Both the position numbers and the translations under genes were made by a program. A stretch of DNA of 64,000 nt from Tridacna crocea (lineage: Eukaryota; Mollusca; Bivalvia; Cardiida; Cardiidae). The notes below the pieces were generated by a model, which saw only the letters and a program-made list of their open reading frames with translations, had not been told where the DNA came from and ran no database searches. Each line of letters starts with the position of its first letter. Positions within the stretch are counted from its first letter, which is position 1. The stretch covers positions 21,880,501 through 21,944,500 of the forward strand of contig OX031059.1 in assembly GCA_943736015.1 (NCBI GenBank), read 5' to 3'. Of the stretch, positions 11,751 through 22,010 are shown piece by piece.

Positions 11751-13590
11751 CGCTCATTTCATAGTTTAAACATATTTATTCATAGAATTACATAGTATTA
11801 CATAGAAATATATATAAATCAGATTAACAAGAATAATTCTATAAAATGGATTGAAACGAAAGCTAAGCTTATATAGTTCCTCTCCAGCTCCGGTTAAGCA
11901 GTATGTATAAAGAAGTCACAAAAAAACAAAAGTGAAGAAAATAGAATAGAAAAAGATAAGAGAGGTAAAAAAAGAAAAGGTGAATGAAAAGATGGATGTG
12001 GAGTTATTCATACTGGTAAAATTGTTAATTAATATTTGATACGTAAGGACCATAAAAATAACTTACAACCTGACCTTATAATTCTACAGGAATTTGTTAT
12101 TACACAGAAGACTTCAGCCCGTTTAGGGGACGGATAAATAATCATCGCTAAAAAGAAAAAAAATTATCAGTGTTGCTAATATCTAAATCTACCGCTTGCA
12201 CGAATATATGTATGAACTGCATCAAATATTATTTCATTTGAAGACTGACTAAGACTTCCGTCCCCATACAGGATAGTTCTAAGAGAAACTCTTGTTATAT
12301 CATTAATGGTAAGATTTAATTGATTTCTTATGTTAACATAATTTGGACATTGTAGAAAGAAATGTTCAGTTGATTCGACGGAACCACGAGTGCAAAGAGG
12401 AGACTGTACTATCTTTTTCAAATATAGGTGTTGATTAAGACAGCTACATCTGTTGCGCAGTCGAGCATGAATAATCTGAATCATTCTATCGCCATAAAAA
12501 TAAAGTTGTTTCGGTACGGGTTTGCCAAGGTTTAAACGATACTTAAAGCCTATTAGTGTTTCGGCGCTCTCCATGCCATCAGTTAGGGAATTCCAATCAC
12601 TAATTACTGCCGGTAGAAATGATTTTTTATAAAAACTAGTTCTGCAAGGAATGGTTCGCAAGTTGTTTGGACTGCGTAGATTATAAACTGATGAATTACC
12701 GACTGTGTGAGGTACGATTGCATTGAGATAATTAGCTGAAAGCCCATTAATCATTTTGTAAAAAAGAATAAGTCTGTATTTTCGCCTACCTTCACTCAAA
12801 GTTTCCCATCCTGTTTCGTCATATAGATCAGCAATTGCCACAAGTTTTGTACAACCTGTAACTATACGTGCAGCTTCATTTTGGAGTTTGTCTAGTTCAT
12901 CCTTTAGCCCTTGAGAAAGGTTGTCCCAAATTACATCACCATACCCCAATAAAGGCCTAATGAATGAAAAGTAAATGGTTTGAAGAGACTGCCGATCAAG
13001 TCGTACTTTCAAAAGTCTCATGATTCCAACCCTCCTCCATGCCTTCTCAAGAGATTTGTTGATATGAATATCCCAAGAACCGTCCTTAGAAAGAAAAATG
13101 CGTACGTGCTTACGACTAGAAACTGAGGGAATTTCGATATTGGACATAAAAAGATTTGGATGATTAGGTTTATTACGTTTACGGGATATTACCAGTGATT
13201 CTGATTTTGAAGGGTTAAACTTGATCAGCCATTTTTGTGCCTAACGGGAAATTTTATCTATATCAGATTATATGATATTACCTACATTAGTTGGATCATC
13301 TACAACTATAGATAAACTCGTATCATCTGCAAAAAGATTTATGTTTGACTGTATATCATCAACGATATCATTGATATAAACTAAAAATAGGAGAGGCCCT
13401 AATATAGATCCTTGAGGTACTCCAGCCTGAACATAACATAAGGACGAAATTCCCCCTGGTATAACAACTCTTTGATATCGGTTCGAGAGATAATTAGAAA
13501 ACCAAGACAATAGCTTACCACTGATCCCCGCCCTTTGTAATTTGAAAAGTAGGCCTTTGTGCCAAACCTTGTCAAAAGCCTTATTTAAGT
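11750..13590 (-). pseudogene. Dead LINE, 3' part: RT palm/thumb and C-terminal zinc-finger-like region
   Basis: Minus-strand remnant of a non-LTR retrotransposon. Frame 13642-13268 shows reverse-transcriptase blocks in order: KAFDKVWHKGLL, AGVPQGSILGPLLFLVYIND and the catalytic FADDTSL (the family's usual F/YADD). Frame 13147-12176 (323 residues) is the thumb and C-terminal part: SFIRPLLGYGDVIWD, then a Cys/His cluster (C-SC, LC-TRG, EHFFLQC) typical of the C-terminal knuckle of Jockey/CR1-group elements. At least two in-frame stops separate the two frames near 13241-13270, so the copy is inactive. The 3' untranslated part appears to run to about 11750. The RT frame is cut at 13588 by a pearl-like element, with the upstream part resuming at 15338. 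Clade assignment within the APE-type LINEs is tentative. Confidence 0.88.
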
Positions 13591-15337
13591 AACAAGAGGA
13601 CCACGATGGTCCTATATCGCTCACCTGAGTACTAAGCAGCAAAGGTCGACAACAAGATCATAATTACCAAATATTGAGGTTCAAGGGCTAATGATGATGA
13701 AACAAGAGTGGCAAATTGTCGCAAGATATGCAATCCCAACACAAGTTGTAAAGGAGGTATAATATTTGCAAAGGTTAGGCAATGCAACAAACAATTTGAC
13801 TTGAGACTTCAAAATTCCATTCTGGACAAGCAAACGATACTATTAAAATAAAGATCAAAGTGGAATTACTCAAAATCCATGCTAGGTAGAGTTACTGTTC
13901 TTGAACACAGTGCTCAGTAATATCACAACAAACATGCATATCAATTTTGAAGTCGTTCTGACTTGAGATGACAAAGTTATATTCCGAACAAGCATTAAAT
14001 GCAGACTCATGTGAGATTTGATTGAGACAGACATTCTAACCAATTTTCAATTCAGCTTAGCAAGACATAAGGTTTTAAGAGTGCTCACAAGAAGACTTTT
14101 AAAGATTTCCCTCTTTATCTCTATGTGAAATCTGAGACCAACAACATAGGGCTAACTTTCACACCAGGACCATAATTTGAAGTGTTTTGGTAGCGGGCCA
14201 CTAGATGATGATACATGCCAAATATGAAAGCTCTAGCCCCTATGGTTTGGGAAAAGAAGATTTTCCAAAATTTCCTTCTTTATCGCTATGTGAAATCCAA
14301 GGACCTACAACACAGGGCCATTTTCAACACTAGGGCCATAATTTGAGGTCTGTTGGTAGAAATCCACTAGATGATGCTACATGCCAAATATGAAAGCTCT
14401 GGCCATTACCGTTTGGGACAAAGAGGTTTTTTAAAGATTTCCTTCTTTATCACTATGTGAAATCCGAGACCCACAACATAGGGCCAATTCTTTACATCAG
14501 GGACATAATTTGAAGTATTTTGGTAGAGGGCCACTAGATGATGCTACATGCCAAATATGAAAGCTCTGGCTATTACCATTTGGACAAGAAGGTATTTAAA
14601 GATTTCCTTTCTTTTCTCTATGTGTAATCAAAGACCAACAACATAGGTTTACTTTTCACACCAGGGCCATAATTTGAAGTATTTTGGTAGAGGGCCACTA
14701 GATGATGCTGCATCCCAAATATATAAGTTCTAGCCCTTAAGGTTTGGGACAAGAAAAATTTCTAAGATTTCCTTCTTTATTTCTTTGTGAAATCCAAGAC
14801 CCCACAACATAGGGCCAATTTCTGCACTAGGGCGATAACTTGAAGTATTTTAGTAGAGGTCCACTAGATGATGCTAAATGCCAAATATGAGAGCTCTAGC
14901 CCTTACGGTTTGGGACAAGAAGATTTTCTAAGATTTCCTTCTTTATCTCTATGTGAAATCCGAGAACCTACAACATAGGGCCAATTTCAACACTAGAGCC
15001 ATGATTTGAAGTATTTTGGTAGAGGGCCACTAGATGATGCTACATGCCAAATATGAAAGCTCTAGCCCTCATAGTTTTGGAGGAGAAGATTTTTAAAGTT
15101 TTTTCACTCGGTTGCCATGGCAACCAGAGTTCTTCATGGAATTAAAAACTTTGAAGTATTTTGAAAGTGCATCACCTAGGGATCATTTCTGTGAAGTTTG
15201 ATTGAAATCTGATCGTTAGTTTAGGAGGAGAAGATTTTTTTGCAATTGTGAACGGACGGACGGACGGACAGACGGACGACGGACATTGATCGATCACAAT
15301 AGCTCCCCTTGAGCACTTCGTGCTCAGGTGAGTTAAA
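13588..15337 (+). mobile_element. Pearl/Helentron-like element, copy 2, inserted in LINE RT
   Basis: The left end is AACAAGAGGACCACGATGGT (hairpin) then CGCTCACCTGAG. The right end is CCTTGAGCACTTCGTGCTC (hairpin) then AGGTGAGTT and an A-run. Core tandem units recur at about 166 bp: TGAAAGCTCT or a close variant at 14225, 14391, 14559, about 14723, 14889 and 15055. The monomer differs through most of its length from that of copy 1, although the AGAAGATTTTTAAAGA segment, the X-box, the GACGGACG simple repeat and both ends are shared. The LINE reading frame continues on both sides (AVF before, KAFDKV after), so the insertion postdates the LINE. Confidence 0.75.
15111..15124. promoter_or_regulatory. 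Perfect RFX X-box palindrome, second copy
   Basis: GTTGCCATGGCAAC, the same 14 bases as at 4692-4705, in the same place relative to the element's last core unit. Confidence 0.45.
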
Positions 15338-15640
15338 AAAAATACAGCTCTAAATTCAAGACCATCGTCCAAGGCTTTACAAATATTATTATATAGACAA
15401 GATACTTGATTGACTGTGGTGTCACCGGGCATGAAACCTGACTGGAAAGGTGTAAAAAACCCTGATATCTTTTAAGTGGTTAGAGACATGTTTGAATATA
15501 ATGCGTTCAAATACTTTTTCGATGCTATTCAGTAAAGAAACAGGTCTATAGTTAGATAGAAGAGAGGGATCACCTGATTTAAACATAGGGCTTACATTGG
15601 ATATTTTCCCATGGAGGGTCCTGAAGATTAATACTGAAAG
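15338..15640 (-). pseudogene. Dead LINE: RT fingers region
   Basis: Minus strand. Frame 15688-15422 has SPMFKSGDPSLLSNYRPVSL and IEKVFERIIFKHV. After a frameshift near 15432 the next frame has GDTTVNQVSCLYNNICKALD, with EFRAVF reaching the pearl insertion. These are the first conserved RT blocks of APE-type LINEs (the Asn-Tyr-Arg-Pro block and the QSGF-like block). The connector between endonuclease and RT is much shorter than usual, so an internal deletion is likely around 15600. Confidence 0.85.
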
Positions 15641-16495
15641 TCTTGCTTGGAATAAACATACGAGTTTTAGACGTGATAACATTTGCAAAAATTTCCAGCA
15701 TAATTGTCAATATCATCATCAATTATTGTGCGCCAATTGAAATTTGCAAGACAGGCTCTTAACTGGTTGTAGTCGCCTTGATCGTACTTCCAAATCGTTT
15801 GTTGAATATTCTTTAATTTGGGTTTAATGAAATTGAAGTCACCAAACATAGGGCAGTGATACCGCATAGTAAGGTCAAGACAAGGCTCTCCTACGCCAGT
15901 TGTTAATATTGAATTTTTATTGGTAACAAAAAGAAGGTCAATAGTGGACATAGAGTTTTCGGTAAAGTGAGTCGGTTCATCAATGCAATGAAACAAATTA
16001 AATTGATTACAAAGGGCCTGAACTTTCTGAAAATGATTTTCATTCATAGTATTAAAAATTGAAATCCCCAGTTATTACAACATCTGTAATGTTCGTATTT
16101 ATAGCAAGATCAATAGAATCTTCAATAAGTGTGATATAAGCCGCGTCAGAATTTGGTGGTCTATAGAAAACTCCAACTAACTTCATTTGAATCCAGATAC
16201 ACTCAAGAAAACCAATTTCAAGAAAGTGTCTACAGGAAAATGCAGATTATCTGAGGAAACGCTATCATGTAACCATGTATCCGAAAATGAAATGATGTCA
16301 AAGAAAGAAATTCCGCGATTAGAGTATCAATTTTGTTGGTTATACTTTGGACATCGCTCATTTACATACCGGAAATATACAGACGGAGCTTCAAACATAG
16401 CATCCGAAGTTCTAGACATTATGGAAAATAATTATATGTTTGTTATGTCGTGGAATTTAATAGTCATTAATCACGTGCAAGTCACTTAATATTCC
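15641..16495 (-). pseudogene. Dead LINE: APE endonuclease domain
   Basis: Minus strand. The 5' part near 16400-16250 reads SDVQSITNKIDTLI in one frame and SDTWLHDSV in another, matching the first endonuclease motif. Around 16170-16060 it reads VGVFYRPPNS and VITGDFNF, the YRPP and GDFN motifs. Frame 16047-15667 adds STIDLLFVTNK and RYHCPM, the last being the degraded S/D-H catalytic block. Several frameshifts and stops are present. Bases 15775-15828, coding IKPKLKNIQQTIWKYDQG, are also found unchanged at 18729-18782 inside the Gypsy element. Confidence 0.85.
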
Positions 16496-17162
16496 CACAA
16501 TGTTTTTTTTTTATTTTGGTGGGAAATCTAAAAATAGCTTAAGAGGCTACCTAGGCTTTTATTGGGAATACCACCATAAACTTTTTTTTTTTTTAATTTT
16601 ATGATTCTTAGCCTTTGTCCTACTTTTCTATCAATCAGAACGCTCATATTTGAAAATTTTTGACCGTGTATCTTCCATAAACTTCCCAAACCAGGTTTAT
16701 TTTGATCCTGTATCCATTTAAACATCGCAGTTTATCTGGAGTTTATCTGGATTTACTGCGCATGCGTACCTAAACCCTAACCCCCTCATTAATGTTCAAC
16801 AATTACTTAAAAGAAGTCTATCACATGCTAAGTAGATCTACAATTTACGCCGGTGAAAAAAATGGTAAAACACAGATACAATTTATGTAATAAAAGCCGA
16901 TCAATTTATGTGGTCGGTTTTTCTCTTAAACATACTACCTGAAGCTTGAAACAAGCTGTTGTTACGACGTTTAAGAAGTAAATCGACGATATGTTGAAAT
17001 TTTAAGAAAAAATAATGCTGTAGTAAATCTGTAGAAATTTTCATAGGCTGAGTCTAGTCGTTACTTCCTCAACATCTTGGTCAAATTCTTGCCATATTAG
17101 ACATTGTTTAATACTGGCGATCGTCAAGTATGAACTGGAAATGAAGCTGATAATGACGGCTC
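16496..17162. other. Spacer with T-tracts and a foldback fragment
   Basis: T-runs at 16504-16515 and 16580-16595. At about 16898-16990 there is a decayed member of the CGTCGGTTTACTT foldback family (see 58430-58512). No gene. Confidence 0.5.
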
Positions 17163-17325
17163 TTTAACCCTTTCCCATATGACAAATTTTAGACCATTCC
17201 AAATTGAAAGCATTGGCAGATGTCAAATTTTGAAAGTGGAACGAATGAAGTTGAGTTTTTCGATAGAGTAGAAAATTTTGTAGAAACGAGAAAATGCTGA
17301 GAACCCGAATTTTCTTGATGAGCAG
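17163..17325 (+). mobile_element. MITE-P copy, truncated
   Basis: TTTAACCCTTTCCCATATGA, then CCAAATTGAAAGCATTGGCA, GTAGAAAATTTTGTAG and GAGAAAATGCTGAGAACCC. The right half is missing. Confidence 0.7.
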
Positions 17326-17599
17326 ACAAAGGTTAAACGCTGAACATTCAATTTGTCATTTATGGCATCCGTGTTCCGATATTTTTTTTTTGTTCATTTC
17401 AGTTTTTAATATGGTCTATCCAGACGTTTCAATATTGTTCGCCTATACGGAACAATTATCATCTATCTTGGAAATTAATGGTACTATCTGAATAAACTGC
17501 CACGACATAAATTCATACACTAAAAGCTCAGTACTCAAGGCAAGTGGAACAAACTTTTTTCAAGTCGATTTAGCATCGCATATCCGGTATCGAAAATGT

Positions 17600-18365
17600 T
17601 GCACTGTAGCATGTAGCCTAGTAGATTGGTCCCGTGGTGAGCACGAAGCTCCGGCTAGCTACTACTAAGTCGACACAAGTAAGCTGAAGGCTGTGGGCAT
17701 GACTGGAGACAACACAACACTCGCAGCAGTGGTTACTATTTACTAATAACAGTTGAATCACACATCTAAGTAAAATTGAAGTTACAGTGCAGTAACAGTA
17801 CAATAACAGTAGTAAGTTCAGTAACAGTAGTAAGTTGCATCTGAAACATATACAAATAAAACACACTAAATAAACAGAAAGAAATCGTCTGCTTTTCTCT
17901 GGAAAAAAAAGAAATAATGTGGTTAAGACATGTAGGAATACCTTTTAATTATCTTTAGCCTTGCTCCTAGTCCTAGGACAAGGCAAAGGACAATTAAAAC
18001 ACTGATCACAAAATGTAGCTTAACACATACAGTTCTAGTGCCCTAAACACAGAGAAAGGATAGTTAACAGGAACATAAAAGCATACTAGTGAACATGCAC
18101 TTGAAAACGCAAATACATCCACATTCCACTCACCAGTTTGAAGAACTGAGTACTTGTCCAAATACAATTACTCTCTCCAGGTCAACCACTCTTGTGCTGA
18201 GCTGTGCTGTTACACTAGAAACTGTAATTAACTGTGCATGCGTTGTAGTAAACTATTAAAAACCTCCTTTTCCTATTAATGAAATGTTAAGGGCGAATGT
18301 AAGGATCAAGTGTAACCACAGTCCTCTTAGATGATTTATGTTGGGCGCCAGATGTAGTAGTAAAC
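17600..18365 (-). mobile_element. Probable Gypsy leader/LTR-derived sequence
   Basis: Non-coding stretch next to the truncated integrase. On the minus strand 18350-18341 reads TGGCGCCCAA, like a primer-binding site, preceded by ACTACTACATC. If so, an LTR-end/leader has become joined to the 3' side of the integrase. At 17630-17682 on the + strand, CACGAAGCTCC and AGCTACTA and ACACAAGTAA match the minus strand of the gag region at 21935-21990, i.e. in inverted orientation. No LTR pair could be delimited by eye. Confidence 0.4.
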
Positions 18366-18990
18366 GAGAAAATTGACATACTCCTTCAAATCTCCTTTCT
18401 GGTCTTCCTATAATGTGCCGAGCAGACTTAGGAGAGTTCTGTTAGAGCGTTCTGGGCCAGCATTACCTTCCGGGTGATAAGGAGAGGTGTGAATTTTCTT
18501 GATACCCATCAACACACAGAGTTCATGGATGAGGCTGCTTTCAAAATTTGCTCCTTGGTCGGAATGAATCCTTGTAGGAATGCCAAGATGAATGACAAAT
18601 TCATTGAACAAAGCTTTTGCTGTTGTATGAGCAGTCTGGTTTATCGTTGGCACAGCTTTGGCAAATTTGTACAATGGTCAGTGATAACCAGAGTATTTCC
18701 AACATTTCCTCTGGAAGGTTCTAGAGTTGCCTTGATCGTACTTCCAAATCGTTTGTTGAATATTCTTTAATTTGGGTTTAATATAGACTAACTTCAGAGG
18801 ATAAGAGCTCTGCACATTTACCAGTGGTTCTTTTCGGTAGTCTTCTTTCTTCTAACACACCTGTCACAAGTCTCTATCCACTGGGTTACATCTAAGCCTA
18901 CACCTGACCAGTAAAATCTTTCTCTGATGAGACGTAGGGTTCTGTCTTGGCCTGGATGTCAAATATTATTATTATGAATACTATTAAGAA
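18366..18990 (-). pseudogene. Gypsy integrase remnant with LINE patch
   Basis: Minus strand. The N-terminal HHCC region at about 18960-18860 ends in WIETCDRC. The core shows LEPSRGNVGNTLVITD at about 18725-18680, then AKALFNEFVIHLGIPTRIHS with DQGANFES (second catalytic Asp) and SPYHPEGNAGPERSNRTLL (catalytic Glu) in 18674-18408. The frame is lost at 18408, and family-like sequence ends near 18366. The first catalytic Asp is missing: the place where it belongs is occupied by the 54-bp LINE segment 18729-18782. The copy is therefore inactive. Remnant described as found, with no reconstruction attempted. Confidence 0.85.
18729..18782 (-). other. 54-bp LINE-derived patch inside Gypsy integrase
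   Basis: Every base equals 15775-15828 in the LINE endonuclease-to-RT region, in the same orientation. On the minus strand it is 18 whole LINE codons (IKPKLKNIQQTIWKYDQG). The similarity stops abruptly on both sides: C/T on the left, GA versus AT on the right. Confidence 0.95.
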
Positions 18991-19362
18991 TATCCTTTCT
19001 ATAGGACTTAGGCACAACTAACTGTTCAATAACCTTATAATCCTCTCTAAGATTTCTGAATAGGATACCTCTTTTGATACTAGAGTTTTTTATACTGCTG
19101 TCGCATAGCAAGGTTATCCTTCAGATCAAGATATTTTGGGAGTCGCTTATCTATATAAGCCATTCTCCACTTATCAATTAACTTTTCTTGTCGCTAAGCT
19201 GTCCGTATTTCTCGAAGCTCTTTTTGTCCAAGTGGATAACCTGCTACCTCAATAATGTCAACCAGATTGACAGTCTTTGATGGGATGAGCTCAATATAAG
19301 CTGGGGTCATATCAGTACAAATAGCCTTTACTGTGTTATCCGGCAGGCTAACCCTTTCACAA

Positions 19363-19867
19363 TCACTGGAATTCTATCTTCTCATAAGGGTACCTACTCA
19401 TACCATCAGCATCTGCATTTTGTATACCAGATCTATACTGGATGTCAAACTGATATTGACTAAGAGCTGATACCCAACGGTGTCCAGTTGCATCAAGCTT
19501 AGCAGATGTCAACACATAAGTAAGTGGGTTATTGTCTGGCAAGACCGTAAAATGGCTAGATGCCAAATAATCACTGAACTCTTCAGTGATTACCCACTTC
19601 AAAGCTAAAATTTCAGGCACTGTACTTTTCTCCAGATTTACTTAGTGAACGACTTGCATAGGCAATAACCCGCTTGAACCCATCCTGTTTCTGATATAAA
19701 ACGGCTCCAAGAATTTTGCAAGAAGCATCTATGTGGAGTTCAAAAGAAAGTGAAAAATCCGGGTAAGCTAAAATAGGATGAGAGGAATGTAGAACTTTGA
19801 TAATTATGATCAAAAACTTCCTCCTCCTTTTCAGTCCAATTCCACAGCACTGATTTGGACTTACCAC
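19363..19867 (-). pseudogene. Gypsy RNase H remnant
   Basis: Minus strand, two frames. The first has HIDASCKILGAVLYQ and IAYASRSLSKSGEKYS. The second has EILALKWVITEEFSDYL, then NNPLTYVLTSAKLDATGHRW and DIQYRSGIQNADADGMSRYP. These are the standard Gypsy RNase H blocks and tether in correct order, separated by one frameshift near 19615. Confidence 0.9.
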
Positions 19868-19917
19868 CTTTCTTAGGTGATGTCGGAGGTAAAAACTCGG
19901 ACAAAGGTTTTGAAATT

Positions 19918-20755
19918 TTAAATACTACAGTCTTTGATAAACCTGCAGTAGTAAGCAGCGAAAGCTAAAAACGATTGCAATTCATCTGGGTTACTAGGCG
20001 TAACCCAGTTTTGTACTTTGTCAATTTTTGAACGGTCAGTTTCAATACCTTTTCCACTGACTGCATGGCCAAGGAAATTGACGCTAGATCTGTAAAAACA
20101 ACACTTTTCAAGAGCAAGTTTCAAATTCGCCTCCTGTAACTTTGTTAAAACAATATCGAGTCGCTCCAGATGTTGCTCAAAGCTGCCGCTGAACGTGATG
20201 AGATCATCCAGGTAGATTAGACACATCTTCTTGTTCAAATCCCATAAAATACCCTGCATAATACGCTGGTAGGTTGATAGATTATTGGTTAATCCAAATG
20301 GCATTTAGTTATACTCAAAACATCCGAGGGTGCCAACTGTAAATGCAGTCCTTTCTTTGTGGGACTTTTCTACTTCTATCTGATGGAAACCAGACTTCAT
20401 GTCCATAGTGGTAAACAATCTAGCACCATGTGAACAATTAAAAATATCTCAAGTCTAGGAAGAGCAAACGAGTCCTTTACTGTAATGTCATTCAACTGAC
20501 GATAGTCCACACAAAGACGTAACTTTCCAATTTTCTTTCTAACTAAAGCAACGTTAGAAAAATAAGGAGATTTCGACGGTGTAATAAATCCTGCCGCAAG
20601 TAAGCCTTCAATATGTTGCCTAACTTCCTTAATCGTATTCGAAGGAATCCGTCGATGTCTCTGTTTAAAAGATACATCTGTGACGAGATCAATTTGGTGT
20701 TTGATTCTTTTTCAGACACCAATATCTGTGTCGCTGGTTGAAAAAATGTCACCAT
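19918..20755 (-). pseudogene. Gypsy reverse transcriptase remnant
   Basis: Minus strand. The upstream part, in shifted frames, contains CVDYRQLN and the substrate-side blocks. Frame 20304-19918 begins at MPFGLTN and has the catalytic YLDD (codons at about 20214-20203), followed by KCCFYRSSVNFLGHAVS. Stops and frameshifts occur near 20308, 20440 and 20545. The order RT, RNase H, integrase is that of Gypsy/Metaviridae rather than Copia. Confidence 0.92.
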
Positions 20756-20880
20756 GTCTTTTCAAAAAAACAATAAGTCTCTGCTTATCACTGGAATTTA
20801 GCAAATCTTCCTCGTCGTTGTTTAAATCTTTTAAAATCTCATCCTTTGTGTTGTGCTCAATCTTAGTAAACACTTCTTTC

Positions 20881-21745
20881 TCAACATTCACTGGTTGAAT
20901 TACAAATGATGGCTCTAGGAGCTATGGTTACTGTTTGGGTACTAAGGTTGGTCAAGGATACTAAAACTTGTTTCCCCTGTCTGGAATCAAACGGTATGAC
21001 AGAAGGAGTAACACCTGTTGACTCTGGAAACTGACTATCTTTACTTTCCTGGATGGTATCAGTAGTGCATGGGAAGTCTAAAACTTTGTCTGTTGTGCCT
21101 ATAACTTGCACTGTTTGGTTAGGACTAATACTTACCTTTTTGGTTTAGGCACTTCTAACCACAGCTAACCTATTTTATTTTTCTTCAAGTCTTTTCGCCT
21201 AAAACTCAGGTACCATTGAGTGAAAAGGTTGGCTTTTTGAAGAAACTGTCCTCCATAACAGGATTTGCAGTCTTTCATCAACTCTTAAAGAATGTTGGTC
21301 CCTAAAATGATAGGGATCTTTGCTGAATACTGTGTGCGTGGAGTTACCAAAAATAAACATGATATTGGTTTAGCCCTGGGTAGTCCTGTTGGCACAGCAA
21401 TGTCTACTTCAATATACGCGGTGTACGGCAAACTTTGACCATCCGCACACTCAATGTTTAAAATATCACCAACTGGATACAACTAGAGATGAAATAAGAA
21501 TCATAAAAAGATTGTGACACAAGGCTGACACAACTATCTGTGTCTAACAATGCTTTAACAGAATGAAAGCCAAGAAATATGTCTGCCTCATTCACATCTC
21601 CAACTAATTTGGGACCGTTGTTACTAAAAGGGGTGCTCAAATCAAATCCTGCGACAGTAGCACACATTAGTTTTGGCAGTCCTTCGGAGAATAACCTTTG
21701 GATTTGCATTTCGAACAAACAAGTTGCGCAAGTATAACTGGACAT
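20881..21745 (-). pseudogene. Gypsy protease and linker remnant
   Basis: Minus strand. Frame 21745-21458 contains VKALLDTDSCVSLVS, the position of the aspartic-protease motif, but the usual Gly is Asp here (DTD instead of DTG). Frame 21482-21285 continues the retropepsin fold (YIEVDIAVPTGL). Frame 21111-20881 (VLVSLTNLSTQTVTIAP) is a linker of the kind found between protease and RT. The frames are separated by stops. Confidence 0.75.
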
Positions 21746-22010
21746 GTAGGCTGAACATGCCCTCTTTAGTTACAAATTGGCGCAAATGTATCCTCTGCCT
21801 TAGGGTCACATGACTTGTTCTGTTTGTTGTCATTGTTCTTCTGATTTCCTCCTCGCCTATGCCTTCTATTCCCCCAATTACCTTGCTGGATTACTTGACT
21901 CGAAGTTTGACACAGAGTTTAGATTACTTGTATCAACATAGTAGCTGGCTGGAGCTTCGTGATCACAGGACAAAACTACTTCAGTAGTAGTCCTCAAGAT
22001 GGACGTATTT
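21746..22010 (-). pseudogene. Gypsy gag C-terminal remnant with broken zinc knuckle
   Basis: On the minus strand about 21800-21750 reads APICN, a stop, then RGHVQPTC: the second Cys, the His and the last Cys of a CCHC knuckle at the right spacing, with the first Cys and one internal codon lost. Upstream (21990-21850) is a basic, Gln/Asn/Arg-rich stretch typical of gag tails. The 5' part of the element is absent. Confidence 0.6.

Noticed and set aside
18341-18350. TGGCGCCCAA as a definite primer-binding site with an adjacent LTR
   Set aside because: The match is short and no LTR pair could be found, so it is kept only as a possible leader remnant.
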